The notes below the pieces were generated by a model. It was not told the DNA's origin, did no database searches, and was given only the letters and a program-made list of their open reading frames with translations. Shown one piece after another: positions 37,700-47,843 of a stretch of DNA of 64,000 nucleotides; within the stretch, counting starts at the first letter, position 1, and every line of letters begins with the position of its first letter. Source of the DNA: Hirsutella rhossiliensis (taxonomy: Eukaryota; Ascomycota; Sordariomycetes; Hypocreales; Ophiocordycipitaceae); contig NW_025408670.1 of assembly GCF_020360975.1 (NCBI RefSeq), positions 1,426,001 to 1,490,000 on the forward strand. The letters are read 5' to 3'. The translations under genes were made by a program, and so were the position numbers.

Positions 37700-39000
37700 A
37701 ATTATAGTATTCTCCCTTAATAGTAAGGGTAGTAGTATAAGTTCGTTCTTATCTTTTATTTCTCTAGGTATTTCTTATTTTTTAGAGCTTATATCGTCGA
37801 TACTTTATTATTCTTCCTTAGGTTATTATCTAAGTTTTATAAGTATAAGGGCTATATCTATATCTTTTTTATTATATTATTTATAGACTACCTATTATTA
37901 TTATCGATTTTTATTTTATATATCTTCCTAGAATCGTTTACTATTCTTCTTAATCTAGTCTTAAGAGACTCCTTTAGGATAAGGGTATTTTAGTTCTATA
38001 AATTTAACTTATTTTTATATTTTAAGATCCCTTCGTTATATTATTATAAAGGTCTTCTTTAGTAGCTTTAAGAACTATCTAGTACTATTCTTATCGCTGA
38101 AGTATACTATATATTTATCGTCGTAGTATATAGTTTAACTAAGGAGTTTATACTTTAGTTCCTATCTATTAGTAGCGTTTAGGTATTTCTTACCTTCTAA
38201 GGCTAGTACCTAGTAGGTTTTCTTCTCTTTATAAGGTTATCTATATTCTTTAAAGTAATATCTAAGTTTCCTATAGTTAAAATACTTTCCTTTACTTTTC
38301 TATATTATATCTAGATCTATCTTACCTAGGTTAGTTATATAAGTATAAGTAATAGGAGTTTCGCGCTTCTTTTTATAGTTAGCGCATTAGTTAAAGTTAT
38401 TCTTATAAGAAGGGTTTTAGTTTCCTTTTTCTTATTTCTTTTCTTAGCGTCGCGCGTACTATCTATCGTCGATTTATACTACTATAGTAATATAGTCTAA
38501 GAGGTTATTAGGTCGATTTTCCTTATAAAGCTCGTCCTTAACTTCTTCTTTAAGCTTATTATAGAATCGTAATATAAGAGGTTTATTATCTTAATTAAGC
38601 TTTAAGGTAACTTAATAGAACTTTATAGTATAATTTAATACTAAGATCCTTTATTAAAGTTCTTAAAGTTTTTATTTAGCTTCTTATTCTTTATTAGTTA
38701 TTCTAAATACCTTTATAATAGCTTCTTTAAATCCTTAGAAACTAATAAAGACTTTATCTATCTCGTTATCTTATCGCGCTAGTTAGTTATTAAGAAAGTC
38801 CCTTATAATAGGTCTAAACTAAGTAAGTACTATTCTAAATAAATAATTTCCTATATAAAGTACCTTTTTAACTAGGTCTAAGAGTTTAGTAGGGTAAAAC
38901 TAGTAGTAGGCCTTAAGTTAGGTAAGAAAGTCTTAAAGCGTACTATAAGTACTATTAAATAGTCCTAGCTATTTTAGTTTAACTACTTCTCTAAGGTCCC
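37700..39000 (-). pseudogene. A3 gag remnant with zinc knuckle
   Basis: The knuckle at complement 38243-38284 reads YFNYRKLRYYFKEY, the same layout as A1 with one conservative change. gag-like text continues to about 39000, next to the 5' LTR. Confidence 0.78.
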
Positions 39001-39191
39001 TAACTTATCTATTACCTCCTTTATTCTTAAGTAACTATACCTTATATCGAAGGGTAATAATCTCGCGTATTATATCCTAAGGCAATATAGTAGCTTTAGA
39101 GTTAGTTAATCTAGCTTACTATATAGGTATATTAATAGTTATAATATTACTTAAAGTAACGCGGTATTATATTAAATAAGAGCTTTTAATA

Positions 39192-39640
39192 TATAACGAC
39201 CGGTATTATTCCTAAGGGATAAACCTATCGAGGGGTTTATATTAATAGATATAATAGGGCGTAGTCTAAGTAATAATAAGTATATTACGTTAGTAATAAG
39301 TTAGAGGTTATAGACTATAGACTATAACTAAGTAATTAAAATTAGAGATAGAATTATAATAAAGATCTATATTAAAAGCTAGAGAGCTATTTATCTAAAG
39401 GAGTAAAAGTAGGTAGCTATATATACCTATAGAGACTATCCTTAGATTATAGGCCTAGCTATAATCCCTAACGTTAGATTATATAAAGTATAGTAATCTC
39501 GTTAATCCTAGATTACTTAGATCTCTACGATCCCCTTAATCTTATATTTATTAAATAGTCGTGCCGACTATTTATCCGTTAAACCGTATTTTTACTTAAC
39601 GCGGTCGACCGTTAGCGGCCTAGTAGCTATAGTCGTAATA
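39192..39640 (-). repeat. A3 5' LTR (449 bp)
   Basis: Direct repeat of 31300-31748, followed by the TCTAC target copy. Confidence 0.9.
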
Positions 39641-39645
39641 TCTAC

Positions 39646-40300
39646 TAAGTATAGTCCGAGGTCGATAGCCCTTCCCTTATTAAGGGTTCGGTATAGGAGC
39701 GCCTTTATTATACTACTTTAGAAACTTATATTTACGCTAGTTAGAAGGCCCCCGCCGCTAAGGGTAAGGGCGCGTTAAGCGAGTCCGCCCTTAGTCTAGC
39801 TATAGTCGCTAAGAATATAAAGACGCTCGCGTTAGCTTTTACCTATTTTATAGATAATACCTACTATATATATAAGTCCCTAGAGAAGCACCTAGGTAAG
39901 TTTAGCGACGCTATTAAGACCTTAGCCTAGGTTAGGCTTAAGTCGCTCTTAGTTACCCGGAAGACTCTTATAGCGGTTAACGATCTCGCCGACTATTTCT
40001 ATCCTATTACTAGCGACGGCCCTAATATAGAGGATAGCGGTTTTAATCTTACTAGTCTTACTAGGCCTATTCTAGCCCTAGTCCCCGTCGATAAGGGGAA
40101 GGGCAAAGGTAAGGGTAAGGCGGTAGCCGCGTCTAAGGCCTTATCTAAGGCTAAGGCTAAGGTGTCTATGCCCGCGGCCGTCGTAGAGCCGGCTTAGGAG
40201 CTAACCGCGTCTCCCTCTAACGCCGAGCCGTAGCCCGGTAGTTCTCCTAGCGCCGAGCCCGCCCTAAAGCGTCCTATTAGGTCTATATATAATAAGCTTT
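39646..40300 (+). pseudogene. GC-richer decayed gene, 3' part
   Basis: This continues the block at 30255-31299 across A3. One + strand frame is open for about 170 codons from near 39835 (YFIDNTYYIYKSLEKHLGKF-like). It runs through a helical segment (VRLKSLLVTRKTLIAVNDLA) into a Lys/Gly/Ala-rich basic stretch (near 40090-40170) and ends at about 40300, with only a few TAG stops. The basic low-complexity tail could bind nucleic acid. Function unknown; I cannot say whether it is a host gene fragment or part of a transposon. Confidence 0.45.
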
Positions 40301-40309
40301 AGAGCTTAT

Positions 40310-41148
40310 AAAAGAGAAACTAAATAATAAAGTCTTTATATATACTAATAACCTAGCTTTTATTTTAAAGGTTAAAAGGCTCTATACTTAATTTAAGACT
40401 ATTTAAACTAATATAATAGCTATTATTATTAGCTTAAGAGAAGAACTTATAGTACCCTTAATAGATAATTAATATAAGAAGAAAATTATATAAAGGCTTT
40501 ACTTATAAAAGCTTAAGAATTAAGCTATTATTAATAAGATATTTAATAAACTTTATAACTAAGAATATATAAGATAAGTTAATAGTTTAGTACCTTTTAT
40601 AGTACTAGTCTTTATAGTTTAGAAAATAGTAAATAAAGTCTTAAAAGAAAAAGTAATAATAAACCTATATAATATTAATAGCGTAACTATACTTAATAGC
40701 TACTTACTACTTAAATAAAAAGATATTATTTAGTCGCTTAAAAGAGCTAAGTATATTACTACTATTAATAGCTTATTATTCTTTTATTAGTTCTTAGTAT
40801 AGCTAAAGTACTAAGACTAATTTACTATAATAAGCTATTAAAAGCTAAAGAACTTTACTATTACTTTTATAAGCTTTTATAATAGATTAGTATATATATA
40901 ATAGTATATTAATAGGTAGCTATACCCTTTTAAGTCCTTTATATAAGCTTTTATTAATAATATTATTATTTTCTTAAAAATAAAAAGGAATACTTTAAGT
41001 ACCTTAAGTAAACCTTTTAGCTATTTACTAAACTCCGCTTAAGTATCTTACCTTTTAAGTACTAAATTAAATATCCCTTAGCTTACTTACTAAGATATAA
41101 TATTAATATCTTTAATATAAGTACTACTTAGTATAAGATAATAGCTCT
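40310..41148 (+). pseudogene. G: Ty3/gypsy reverse transcriptase remnant
   Basis: The frame around 40600-40960 aligns by eye to gypsy RT: KVIINLYNINSVT, then SLKRAKYITTI and the catalytic block at 40950-40961 reading FINN, where F/Y-I-D-D is expected (both Asp changed to Asn by RIP). A one-base shift near 40965-40990 moves the rest to another frame. Element Z interrupts it at 41149-41153. This RT is distinct from that of the A, B and F elements. Confidence 0.75.
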
Positions 41149-41153
41149 TTAGC

Positions 41154-41342
41154 TGTAACGGGCTGAGCCCGTGAGGGTCTCGGCTCCGCTCTCGACAAGA
41201 CCCACCGGAGCTCCGCTTATAAGCTCGTGCCATCTTCGAGAGCTTTCCTTTCTTTTCTTTTCTTCTTCTTTTCTCCTTAGCTTTAGGATACTCGTCGCAG
41301 TCGCTCAGCTAGTTGTCAACACACTCAGTTGAGACCGTTACA
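41154..41342 (+). repeat. Z 5' LTR (189 bp)
   Basis: TGTAAC...GTTACA. It contains a 15-bp palindrome, ACGGGCT-G-AGCCCGT (41158-41172), a TTATAA box (41217-41222), a long CT tract (41244-41278) and the inferred transcript start at 41279. The last 136 bp (41207-41342) are identical by eye to 46526-46661. Confidence 0.94.
41217..41279 (+). promoter_or_regulatory. Z promoter elements: TATA-like box, CT tract, inferred start
   Basis: TTATAA at 41217-41222 is followed by a pyrimidine tract at 41244-41278, a common arrangement upstream of fungal transcription starts. The self-priming pairing predicts that the RNA begins with AGCTTTAGGATA at 41279. The start is inferred, not shown. Confidence 0.55.
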
Positions 41343-41343
41343 T

Positions 41344-41355
41344 TATCCTAAAGCT
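41344..41355 (+). promoter_or_regulatory. Z self-priming primer-binding site (12 nt)
   Basis: TATCCTAAAGCT lies one base after the LTR and is the exact reverse complement of AGCTTTAGGATA at 41279-41290 inside the LTR. In Tf1/sushi-type elements the 5' end of the RNA folds back on such a site, is cleaved, and primes minus-strand synthesis. No tRNA 3' end complement (TGG...) is present. Confidence 0.85.
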
Positions 41356-41788
41356 CCGCTTTCATCGTTAAAGCCTTTGATCACAATCAATTGGCAGCGC
41401 TGTTCAGTTCCCTTTGTGGGTACGCGGAGTGGCAGTAGCTTGGGCAATCCTGTGTGGAACGCCCGCGACGAAAGTGCGTGTGTGTACGGCGCCAAAGCCA
41501 GCTTGGCTCGCGTCGCGTAGCTCTCATCTCCCGAGCAAAGGACGTGGAGCGTCAATCTGCTCTCCGTACGGCGTGCGGTTGAGCGAGAAGTACGTGATTG
41601 CTGCTTGGCTCCCAGTGTGGACGGCAGCAGCTGGACTAGAAGCCCTGTGCAGAACGTCCAGCCGTGTAGGAAGGAGCCTTCGAGGCGTTGATAGCGTTCG
41701 ACCGTTGTCGAGATATCCCTTCCGTATCAGACTTGCTGTGTGATCAAGTCGCCCTCAGTCCTGAGAGACGAGGAGAAAATCTTCAGTC
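41356..41788 (+). other. Z untranslated leader
   Basis: Between the PBS and the likely gag start. Short ORFs here overlap on both strands and match no retroelement domain. No other feature seen. Confidence 0.6.
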
Positions 41789-42832
41789 ATGGAGGCAATC
41801 GATTCCCAGCAAGGTTCTTTGAGCCTCAATCGATGATGCAAGCCCTGGCTGCAGTGATGGACAAACTAGAAAGTGTGTGTGCAAGCCAAGAGGCCGAACG
41901 CGAAGAGATGCGATCGCAGATCCGAATCCTCCAAACAGCCGTCTCAACCCGACTCCGGCAAATGAACCAGTCGCTCCTATCGAACCGATGTCCGACAACA
42001 CGCCTCAATCGATCGAGACATCCGAAAGAATCCCATCAAAGAGGGTAAAACCAACCTTGCCTGATCCGCCGAAATTCGATGGAACCAGGAAAACTTCCGT
42101 CCCTGGTTCTTAGAGATGAAAGCGAAATTGGCTGTGGACCGACAGGCATTCGACAATAAAGAAGCACTCTTCGCCTATGTGTACTCCCGGTTGGCGGGAA
42201 CAGCCCAGAACATGGCCGCTGCTTATTACGAACAGGGCGGTATCGATGGTGCTCGCTCCCAGATCTGTTTCTCGACTACTTGAACCGTCGGTACGGGGAC
42301 CCGAACGCAAAGGCACGAGCACTGGATCGACTTCGATCGTTGAAGCAGAAGCCTGATGAGAGTTTCGCCAGTTTCTTCCCAAAGTTCGAGAAAGAGCTTG
42401 CCGATAGTGGCGGTGGCGAGTGGGCCGACGTGGTGCAAATCAATTACTTGGAAGGAGCAATTAATAATAGGCTCAAGTCGAGTCTCGTCAGTGCCGTCAG
42501 TCTCCCGAAGGATTTCAACAGCTACGCCGAGCTACTCTGACGATTGGCTCGCGCCTAGATAGCCTCAATTTCCACCAACGACAACAAGGCCGCGAGCAGA
42601 GGTCAAGAAAGGAGTATGGTCGTTTATCCGACCCGCTCGAGTCCCGAAAAAAGCCCCGTCACCCGGATCGCCAACCACGTCGTCCCCGTCCGATGATCAG
42701 ATGGATTGGGAACCCGTGAAAGCAAATCGGTTGATAAACGGCAGGAGGGCCCCGGAGGAAAAGCAATTTGTTCCGTTGGAGGAGCGCAAATGTTACGAGT
42801 GCGGGAAGCTTGGCCATCTTGCGGCCAAGTGT
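41789..42832 (+). pseudogene. Z gag, frame-broken, with CCHC zinc knuckle
   Basis: The likely start is ATG at 41789 (MEAIDSQQGSLSL). A coiled-coil-like segment follows (MMQALAAVMDKLESVCASQE, 41833-41892), then capsid text (PPKFDGTR near 42068; FLEMKAKLAVDRQAF near 42107; LNRRYGDPNAKARALDRLR near 42280) and the zinc knuckle CYECGKLGHLAAKC at 42791-42832. The frame changes at least six times. At 42090-42093, 42258-42260, about 42538 and 42647-42652 one added base in a short run (A, C, T, A) restores it. The knuckle frame runs on into protease, so gag and pol were probably one ORF, as in Tf1-like elements. Confidence 0.85.
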
Positions 42833-43559
42833 CCGGGAAGGAGCGGCGGCAGCAGAGAGTCAAGGTCCGTGTCGAAGAGAAGACAAGAAGCTCGAGCAAA
42901 GCACCAAGAGCCCGCGGAGAGTTCTAGCGGGGATACCTCCGATGACCATTCGAAACGAGTAGCTCCTGACGAAAATCGCCGTCAGGAGCGCGCAAAGGCT
43001 GAGGCGGAATGGGCAACTCAGAAGGACGAGATGGACTGTGAAGGCCTCTACGTAAATTTCGGTATCAATCGAGAGTATTTCACCACGGCCTTCGTTGACT
43101 GTGGTTGCCTGTGTTATGGGACCATCAGTGAGCGCCTTGCCCGCAAGCTTCACCTGCCGCGTATTCCGATTAAACCTCGAGCGTTGGAGCAGGTCAACAC
43201 ATTCTCACCCGAGGCCATCTGTGCCGTGACCTACTTCGACTTCGATATCGACGGGTACCAGAAGAAAGAGCTTTTTCTACGTTGTGCGAGACCAGACCGA
43301 TCCTGTGATTCTGGGCAAGAAGTGGTTGAACCAGGAGGATGTCACCTTGCGATTATCGCAGAACCTCTTGCATATCGGGACGCACGACCATTGGGTGAAA
43401 GGCCGAGACCCGAAGGAGGAGGAACGGTGCAACATACGAGGACAGGCGGCGTTCGTGTTCGCCGGAATGGTTCGCCGAGCAAGAAAGTTCAAGCATCGAG
43501 ACGATGGAGTGCGGATCTTCGCCGCAAGCCTGAAAGACATTGAGAAGGCATTGACCTGA
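42833..43559 (+). pseudogene. Z protease region
   Basis: In frame with the zinc knuckle up to about 43270. The active-site block is FVDCGCLCYGTIS, with D-C-G at 43097-43105 where most retropepsins have D-S/T-G. The C-terminal half (TDPVILGKKWLN, the usual I-G-x-x-W-L flap/helix region) lies in another frame from about 43281, after a T run at 43272-43276. The ORF then ends at TGA 43557-43559; a lost C at 43555-43556 would explain that stop. Role: maturation of Gag-Pol. Confidence 0.8.
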
Positions 43560-44590
43560 GGAAGAAGTCAGACCCGAGAGAGAAGCTGCCCGTCACTACC
43601 ACGAGTACCTCCGTCTTCGACCGCGACCAAGCGGACCAACCCCCCCGCGTCGTCGGGGGTGTGATCACAAGATTCAGTTAGAGAGAGGTCCTGATGACAA
43701 GGAGAAAGAACCGCCGTGGGGACCATTGTACGGCATGTCACGAGAAGAGCTCATTGTTCTGCGAAAGACTCTCACTGAGCTACTCGACAAGGGTTTCATT
43801 CGAGCAAGTAGTTCTCCAGCGTCAGCACCAGTTTTGTTCGTGAGGAAGCCCGGTGGTGGTCTGCGCTTTGCGTGGACTATCGAGGATTGAATGCGATCAC
43901 CAAGAAAGACCGATATCCCTTGCCGTTGATCGAGGAAACTTTGCGGTCGCTGTCCAAGGCCAAGTGGCTCACCAAACTTGACGTTATCGCAGCATTTCAC
44001 AAGATTCGCGTCGAGGAGGGAGACGAGTGGAAGACAGCATTCAGAACACGTTACGGACTCTACGAATGGCTTGTCACGCCATTCGGGTTGACGGTGCTCC
44101 GCAACGTTTCAGCGTTACATAAACCACACGTTGCGAGATTTCCTCGACGAGTTCTGTTCCGCTTACATTGACGACATCTTGATCTACTCGAGCGGTTCGC
44201 TCGCAGATCATCGCAACAAAGTCAGGCAGGTCCTTGCTCGACTGCGAGATGCAGGCCTGCAGATTGATATCGACAAGTGTGACTTTGAGGCAAAGAGTGT
44301 CAAGTACCTGGGCTTCATCGTCGAAGCCGGAAAGGTATCCGCGTGGACCCGGAGAAGGTGCAGGCAATTCAGCAGTGGCAGCGACCCCGTTCTGTCAAAG
44401 GCGTCAGAAGCTTTCTGGGGTTTGCCAACTATTACCGGCAATTCATTCCCAGATTCTCCAACATCGCCGCGCCTCTAACGGCGTTAACAAAGAAGGATGC
44501 GGTGTTTGCGTGGTCGAAGGAGTGCGACAAGGCCTTCGAGGAGTTGAAGGCTCTTCTGACCAGTGCGCCGGTCCTTGCGCAATGGGATCC
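43560..44590 (+). pseudogene. Z reverse transcriptase, frame-broken
   Basis: After a short linker with further frame changes (C runs at 43589-43591 and 43640-43646), RT starts near 43663 (DHKIQLERG). LRF-(x)-VDYRGLN spans a frame change at a TTT run (43867-43869). [11 protein letters not shown] lies at about 43974-44006 and YIDD, the intact catalytic motif, at 44164-44175. Two frame-changing losses around 44093-44105 and one at 44334-44335 (GG) separate the palm from the thumb (VDPEKVQAIQQW, 44343 on). Catalytic residues are intact; the gene is broken only by indels. Confidence 0.9.
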
Positions 44591-45000
44591 GGATAGAGAG
44601 ACGATTGTGGAGACGGATTCATCCGGTTATGTCACAGGAGTTGCGCTCTCGCAAAAGGGCGATGACGGCATCATGCGGCCTGTGGCCTTCTTCTCAAAGA
44701 AAACGCACCGGCGGAGTGCAACTACCCAATCCACGATAAAGAGCTGCTGGCGATCATTCGCTGCCTTGAGCATTGGGACGCCGAATTGAGGAGTGTGAAG
44801 TCCTTTACCGTTTTGACGGATCATCTCAACCTCCGTTACTTCACCAAGAAGCAGCAACTGAGTGAACGTCAGGCGCGATGGGCTGAGACGCTATCGCGGT
44901 ACAGCTTCACCATCAAGCATCGACCGGGCAAAGAAGCCGTCGTACCGGACACGCTGTCTCGACGAGAACAGGACATGCCGCACAGCGCCGAAGATGATCG
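44590..45000 (+). pseudogene. Z RNase H
   Basis: The first catalytic Asp is in ETDSSGYVTG (GAT 44616-44618). [16 protein letters not shown] text begins after an A run at 44700-44703, where the frame moves. A later Asp is in [10 protein letters not shown] (GAT 44819-44821). The domain ends with [13 protein letters not shown] near 44925-44965. It degrades the RNA template during reverse transcription. Confidence 0.88.
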
Positions 45001-46420
45001 GTTGCAAGGACGACGTGTTCAGCTGCTGCAACGTAACAAGGGTGGCCTGGTGACAAAAGTCAAGAGCGGTTATGTCACCAAGGGCGACACGGATCAACCC
45101 GATGACGCAACAACTGACCAAGACGACTCAATCGAAAACCCTTTCTCGGACCCGGAACTGCAGAAGTTATGGGACGAAGGTGTCAAGAAGCACAATCGTT
45201 ATTGGCTCATCCGAAAGGCCGTACAGCAAGGCGAGAGGCGTCTGCCGTCGCATTGGGGACTGCCCGTGATGCTCTCGGAATGCTCGATTGACGATGGACA
45301 GCGGCTCTGCTGGCGAGAGCGAATTTGGGTGCCGAACCAAGAACCCTGCGCGCGGCTTATGCAGGAGACGCATGACTCAACGCTTGCAGGACACCCGGAC
45401 GGGACATGCTGAAGTCCTTGTTGAGCCGCAAGTTTTATTGGCCAGGCCTCGATTCAGACGTGCGTCAATTTGTGAGAAATGTGTGTGGCCGAAGCAACAT
45501 TTGGCGAGAGAAGCGTCGCGGTTTATTGAAGCCGCTACCTATTCCAGACAGGATCTGGTCGGAGCTGTCAATTGACTTTGTGACAGACCTGCCACCAACC
45601 AAGTCGAACGGTTCGACCAACCTTATGGTCGTGACGGACAGACTGTCCAAAAGTGTCGTTCTTGAGTCATTGAAGGACATCACGGCCGAGACGACGGCCA
45701 GAGCATTGCTACGGAACGTGGTGCAACACCATGGCGTGCCGCGCGCGATCGTCACTGACCGTGGCACGCAATTCACCAGTAGACTATGGCAGAGGCTCTG
45801 CGAGCTGCTACGCGTGAAGCAAAGATTGTCTACGGCGTGGCATCCGAGACTGACGGTGCAACAGAAAGGGCGAATCAGGAAGTCGAGAGATATCTGAGGA
45901 TCTTTGCTGCTTATGCTCAGGATAACTGGGAAGAGCTGTTGCCAGCGGCCATGATGGCCATCAACAATCACAACTCGACGTCGACAGGCCTGAGCCCGTT
46001 CTTTATCACGCATGGGTATCATGTTGACCCGATACAAGTCAAGGAGAAGTTACGGACGGACGGAAGGTCCCCAGTGACCAGGGCTGAAAGCATTGTGCAA
46101 CGATTTCGAGAGGCAACGGAATGGGCCCAGGCGGCAATTGCGTCAGCGCAAGAGCAGCAAGAGAAGAACGCCAATTCGCGAAGACAGCCGTCAGACCAGT
46201 TCAAGCCTGGAGACAAGGTATGGCTGCGACTTCGCAACATCCGATCCAATCGGCCATCCAAGAAGCTCGATTGGCTGTCGGCCAAGTACACCGTCCTGGA
46301 GACCATTGGGTCACACGCGTGCAGGCTGGACACGCCTGGGAATACACAACGTGTTCCACGTGTCGCTCTTACGCTTAGCAGCGGACGATCCGCTACCGTC
46401 ACAGACGTCGGATGACTACC
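45001..46420 (+). pseudogene. Z integrase, frame-broken, one zinc-binding Cys missing
   Basis: The HHCC region shows H..H in [10 protein letters not shown], a frame change at GG 45397-45398, and then FVRNVCGRSNIW, with only one Cys where related elements have C-x2-C. The core has D (45574-45576, SIDFVTDLP), D (45757-45759, VTDRGTQF) and E (45864-45866, TERANQEVE), a D-x35-E spacing once the frame change in CCGAG (about 45844) is allowed for. The C-terminal region has PGDKVWLRLRNIRSN and KLDWLSAKYTVLE. A final shift near 46330 precedes HNVFHVSLLRL. Confidence 0.88.
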
Positions 46421-46525
46421 GCCCACCGGCCATTTTGACGGACGATGGCGAGCTGTGGGAAGTGGAAGAGATTCTGGACAGGAAGAAAGTCGGGAGAGAG
46501 TGGAAAGTGTTGGTGAAATGGGTCG
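46421..46525 (+). pseudogene. Z chromodomain, truncated
   Basis: EVEEILDRKKVG is followed by WKVLVKWVG, the first two strands of a chromodomain. The sequence then jumps at GGAGCTCC (46526) directly into LTR position 54. The rest of the chromodomain, the stop codon, the polypurine tract and the first 53 bp of the 3' LTR are absent. Chromodomains target integration to modified histones in chromoviruses. Confidence 0.88.
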
Positions 46526-46661
46526 GGAGCTCCGCTTATAAGCTCGTGCCATCTTCGAGAGCTTTCCTTTCTTTTCTTTTCTTCTTCTTTTCTCCTTAGC
46601 TTTAGGATACTCGTCGCAGTCGCTCAGCTAGTTGTCAACACACTCAGTTGAGACCGTTACA
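46526..46661 (+). repeat. Z 3' LTR, truncated to 136 bp
   Basis: Identical by eye to 41207-41342 and ends GTTACA, followed by the TTAGC target copy. The first 53 LTR bases are missing. Confidence 0.94.
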
Positions 46662-46666
46662 TTAGC

Positions 46667-47676
46667 CCTTAACTTCCTTAATACTCTTTAATTACTAGAA
46701 ATATATATTAAAGCTATAGATTTTATTAAGAACCTAATCTTATACTATAGCCTTATTATAGGTCTATTATAAGCTTAAAAGATAGTAGTACTTACTTAAG
46801 AAAGAGAAGATAATAAGGTCGTCCTAAGAAACCTTAATAAGTATAAAGCCTTTATTAAAAACGCTTAGTATAAACTAATAATATAAGAACGTATAGCCTT
46901 TTAACTCTTATAATAAGAGATTACTATAGGCTAAATAATTTATTATATAGACCCCTATAAGTATTTATTTTACTAGCTAGATAGATCCTTTTAAAGAGGC
47001 TATATAGCTTACTTCTTTTACTTAAAAGATATAGTATACTAGACCCTTAAAGAGCTAATCTTAGTTAAGTCTATACTCTTTATAGCCTTTCTCTCTTATA
47101 TACTTATAAAGGCTAAAGCTAACTATAGCTCTTTAAAGCTTAAGGTCTCTTACTTTATTTAAGCTATTAAAAAGATATATACTATAGTATAGTTATTTAC
47201 GCTACTATTAATTATACTTATAGATTATTTAGTAACTAAGTAAATAGTAAGGAAAAAGACTATAAATACTACTAGTACTAATAAAGCTAATAAGAGGCTA
47301 ATTAGCTATTTAATTTACCTTTTATAATATAACTTATAAGTATATTACTTACTAAGAAAAAAGAACTTTATTTTTAATACTTTAAGTAAACTACTAGCCT
47401 TTAAGATAAATAAGCTAATAGCGTATTAATAGCTTAACTATAGTATAATTAATAATATACTAATAATAAGTAAAGCTATTATAGCTTTTAAAGTTAAAGC
47501 TTAGTTTAAAGTAAGATATATCTTATTTTTATATAAGATAACCTCTTATATTACTAAGCTAATAATAGATTTATATACCTTAATATCCCTTAAAATATAA
47601 CTTAATAACTTTTTATAGCTACTTATAATAAAAGAAACTATTATAAGCTCTTTTAAATACTAAATAAGCTTAAAAG
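46667..47676 (+). pseudogene. G pol continued: end of RT and RNase H
   Basis: Resumes after Z with LALNF-type text. RNase H blocks follow: LRNLNKYKAFIKNA (near 46828) and ILIDYLVTK (GAT 47223-47225; LTDH-type, with former His read as Tyr). A TNKANKRLISYLIYL-type segment (about 47280-47325) and a LPRKRTLFL-like end follow. Many TAG/TAA sites fit former Gln. F2 truncates it at 47677. Confidence 0.68.
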
Positions 47677-47843
47677 TATTATAAAGTAAGTAAAGGTATA
47701 TATATAAGTACTATTTATAAGATAATATTAATAAGCTTTATAAAGCTCTTTTATATATAGCTAGCCTATATATATATATATAGGATCTAGCCCTCTATAT
47801 ATAACTATATAGCTTAAGCTATAGCTTAAGCTTATAACTTATA
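47677..47843 (-). repeat. F2 3' LTR (167 bp)
   Basis: Inverted copy of 11496-11662 of equal length. It lies next to decayed G RNase H on its left. Confidence 0.55.

Larger units (their letters stand above)
31300..39640 (-). mobile_element. A3: complete RIP-decayed chromovirus, diverged subfamily of A
   Basis: LTRs of 449 bp at 31300-31748 and 39192-39640 begin and end with the A-family TATAACGAC / GTCGTAATA termini. The flanks TTTAC (31295-31299) and TCTAC (39641-39645) are a target duplication differing by one C/T change. Without the nested solo copia LTR (34504-34990 plus its 5-bp repeat) the element is 7849 bp, close to A1's 7840. gag and pol lie on the - strand. It splits the GC-richer decayed gene. 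Confidence 0.9.
41154..46661 (+). mobile_element. Z: unmutated but frame-broken Tf1/sushi-type chromovirus, 5508 bp
   Basis: The only stretch with normal CA/TG content and long ORFs. Its ends are TGTAAC and GTTACA, a perfect 6-bp inverted terminal pair. TTAGC is duplicated at 41149-41153 and 46662-46666, so the insertion is complete at both outer ends. Contents: 189-bp 5' LTR, self-priming PBS, leader, gag-pol in pieces, and a 136-bp truncated 3' LTR. It sits in the RIP-decayed G pol and arrived after that region had been mutated. Confidence 0.95.

Noticed and set aside
1..41150. Alternative genetic code or stop-codon readthrough to explain the stop-rich frames
   Set aside because: Stops coincide with expected Gln/Trp positions, and Cys, His, Met and Trp codons are lost at the same time. 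RIP explains all of these; unmutated Z uses the standard code.
41207..41214. GGAGCTCC as a regulatory palindrome
   Set aside because: It is simply where the 3' deletion junction of Z falls. In the 5' LTR there is no further evidence of a binding site.
41329..41743. Short ORFs in the Z leader and LTR on both strands
   Set aside because: They overlap each other, use alternative starts and match no retroelement domain. The leader position and the LTR explain the sequence.
43277..46552. Minus-strand ORFs across Z pol, including one of 190 codons at 45465-46037
   Set aside because: They are shadows of conserved RT, RNase H and integrase motifs on the + strand. Unlike the antisense genes of A and B they overlap the pol domains themselves.
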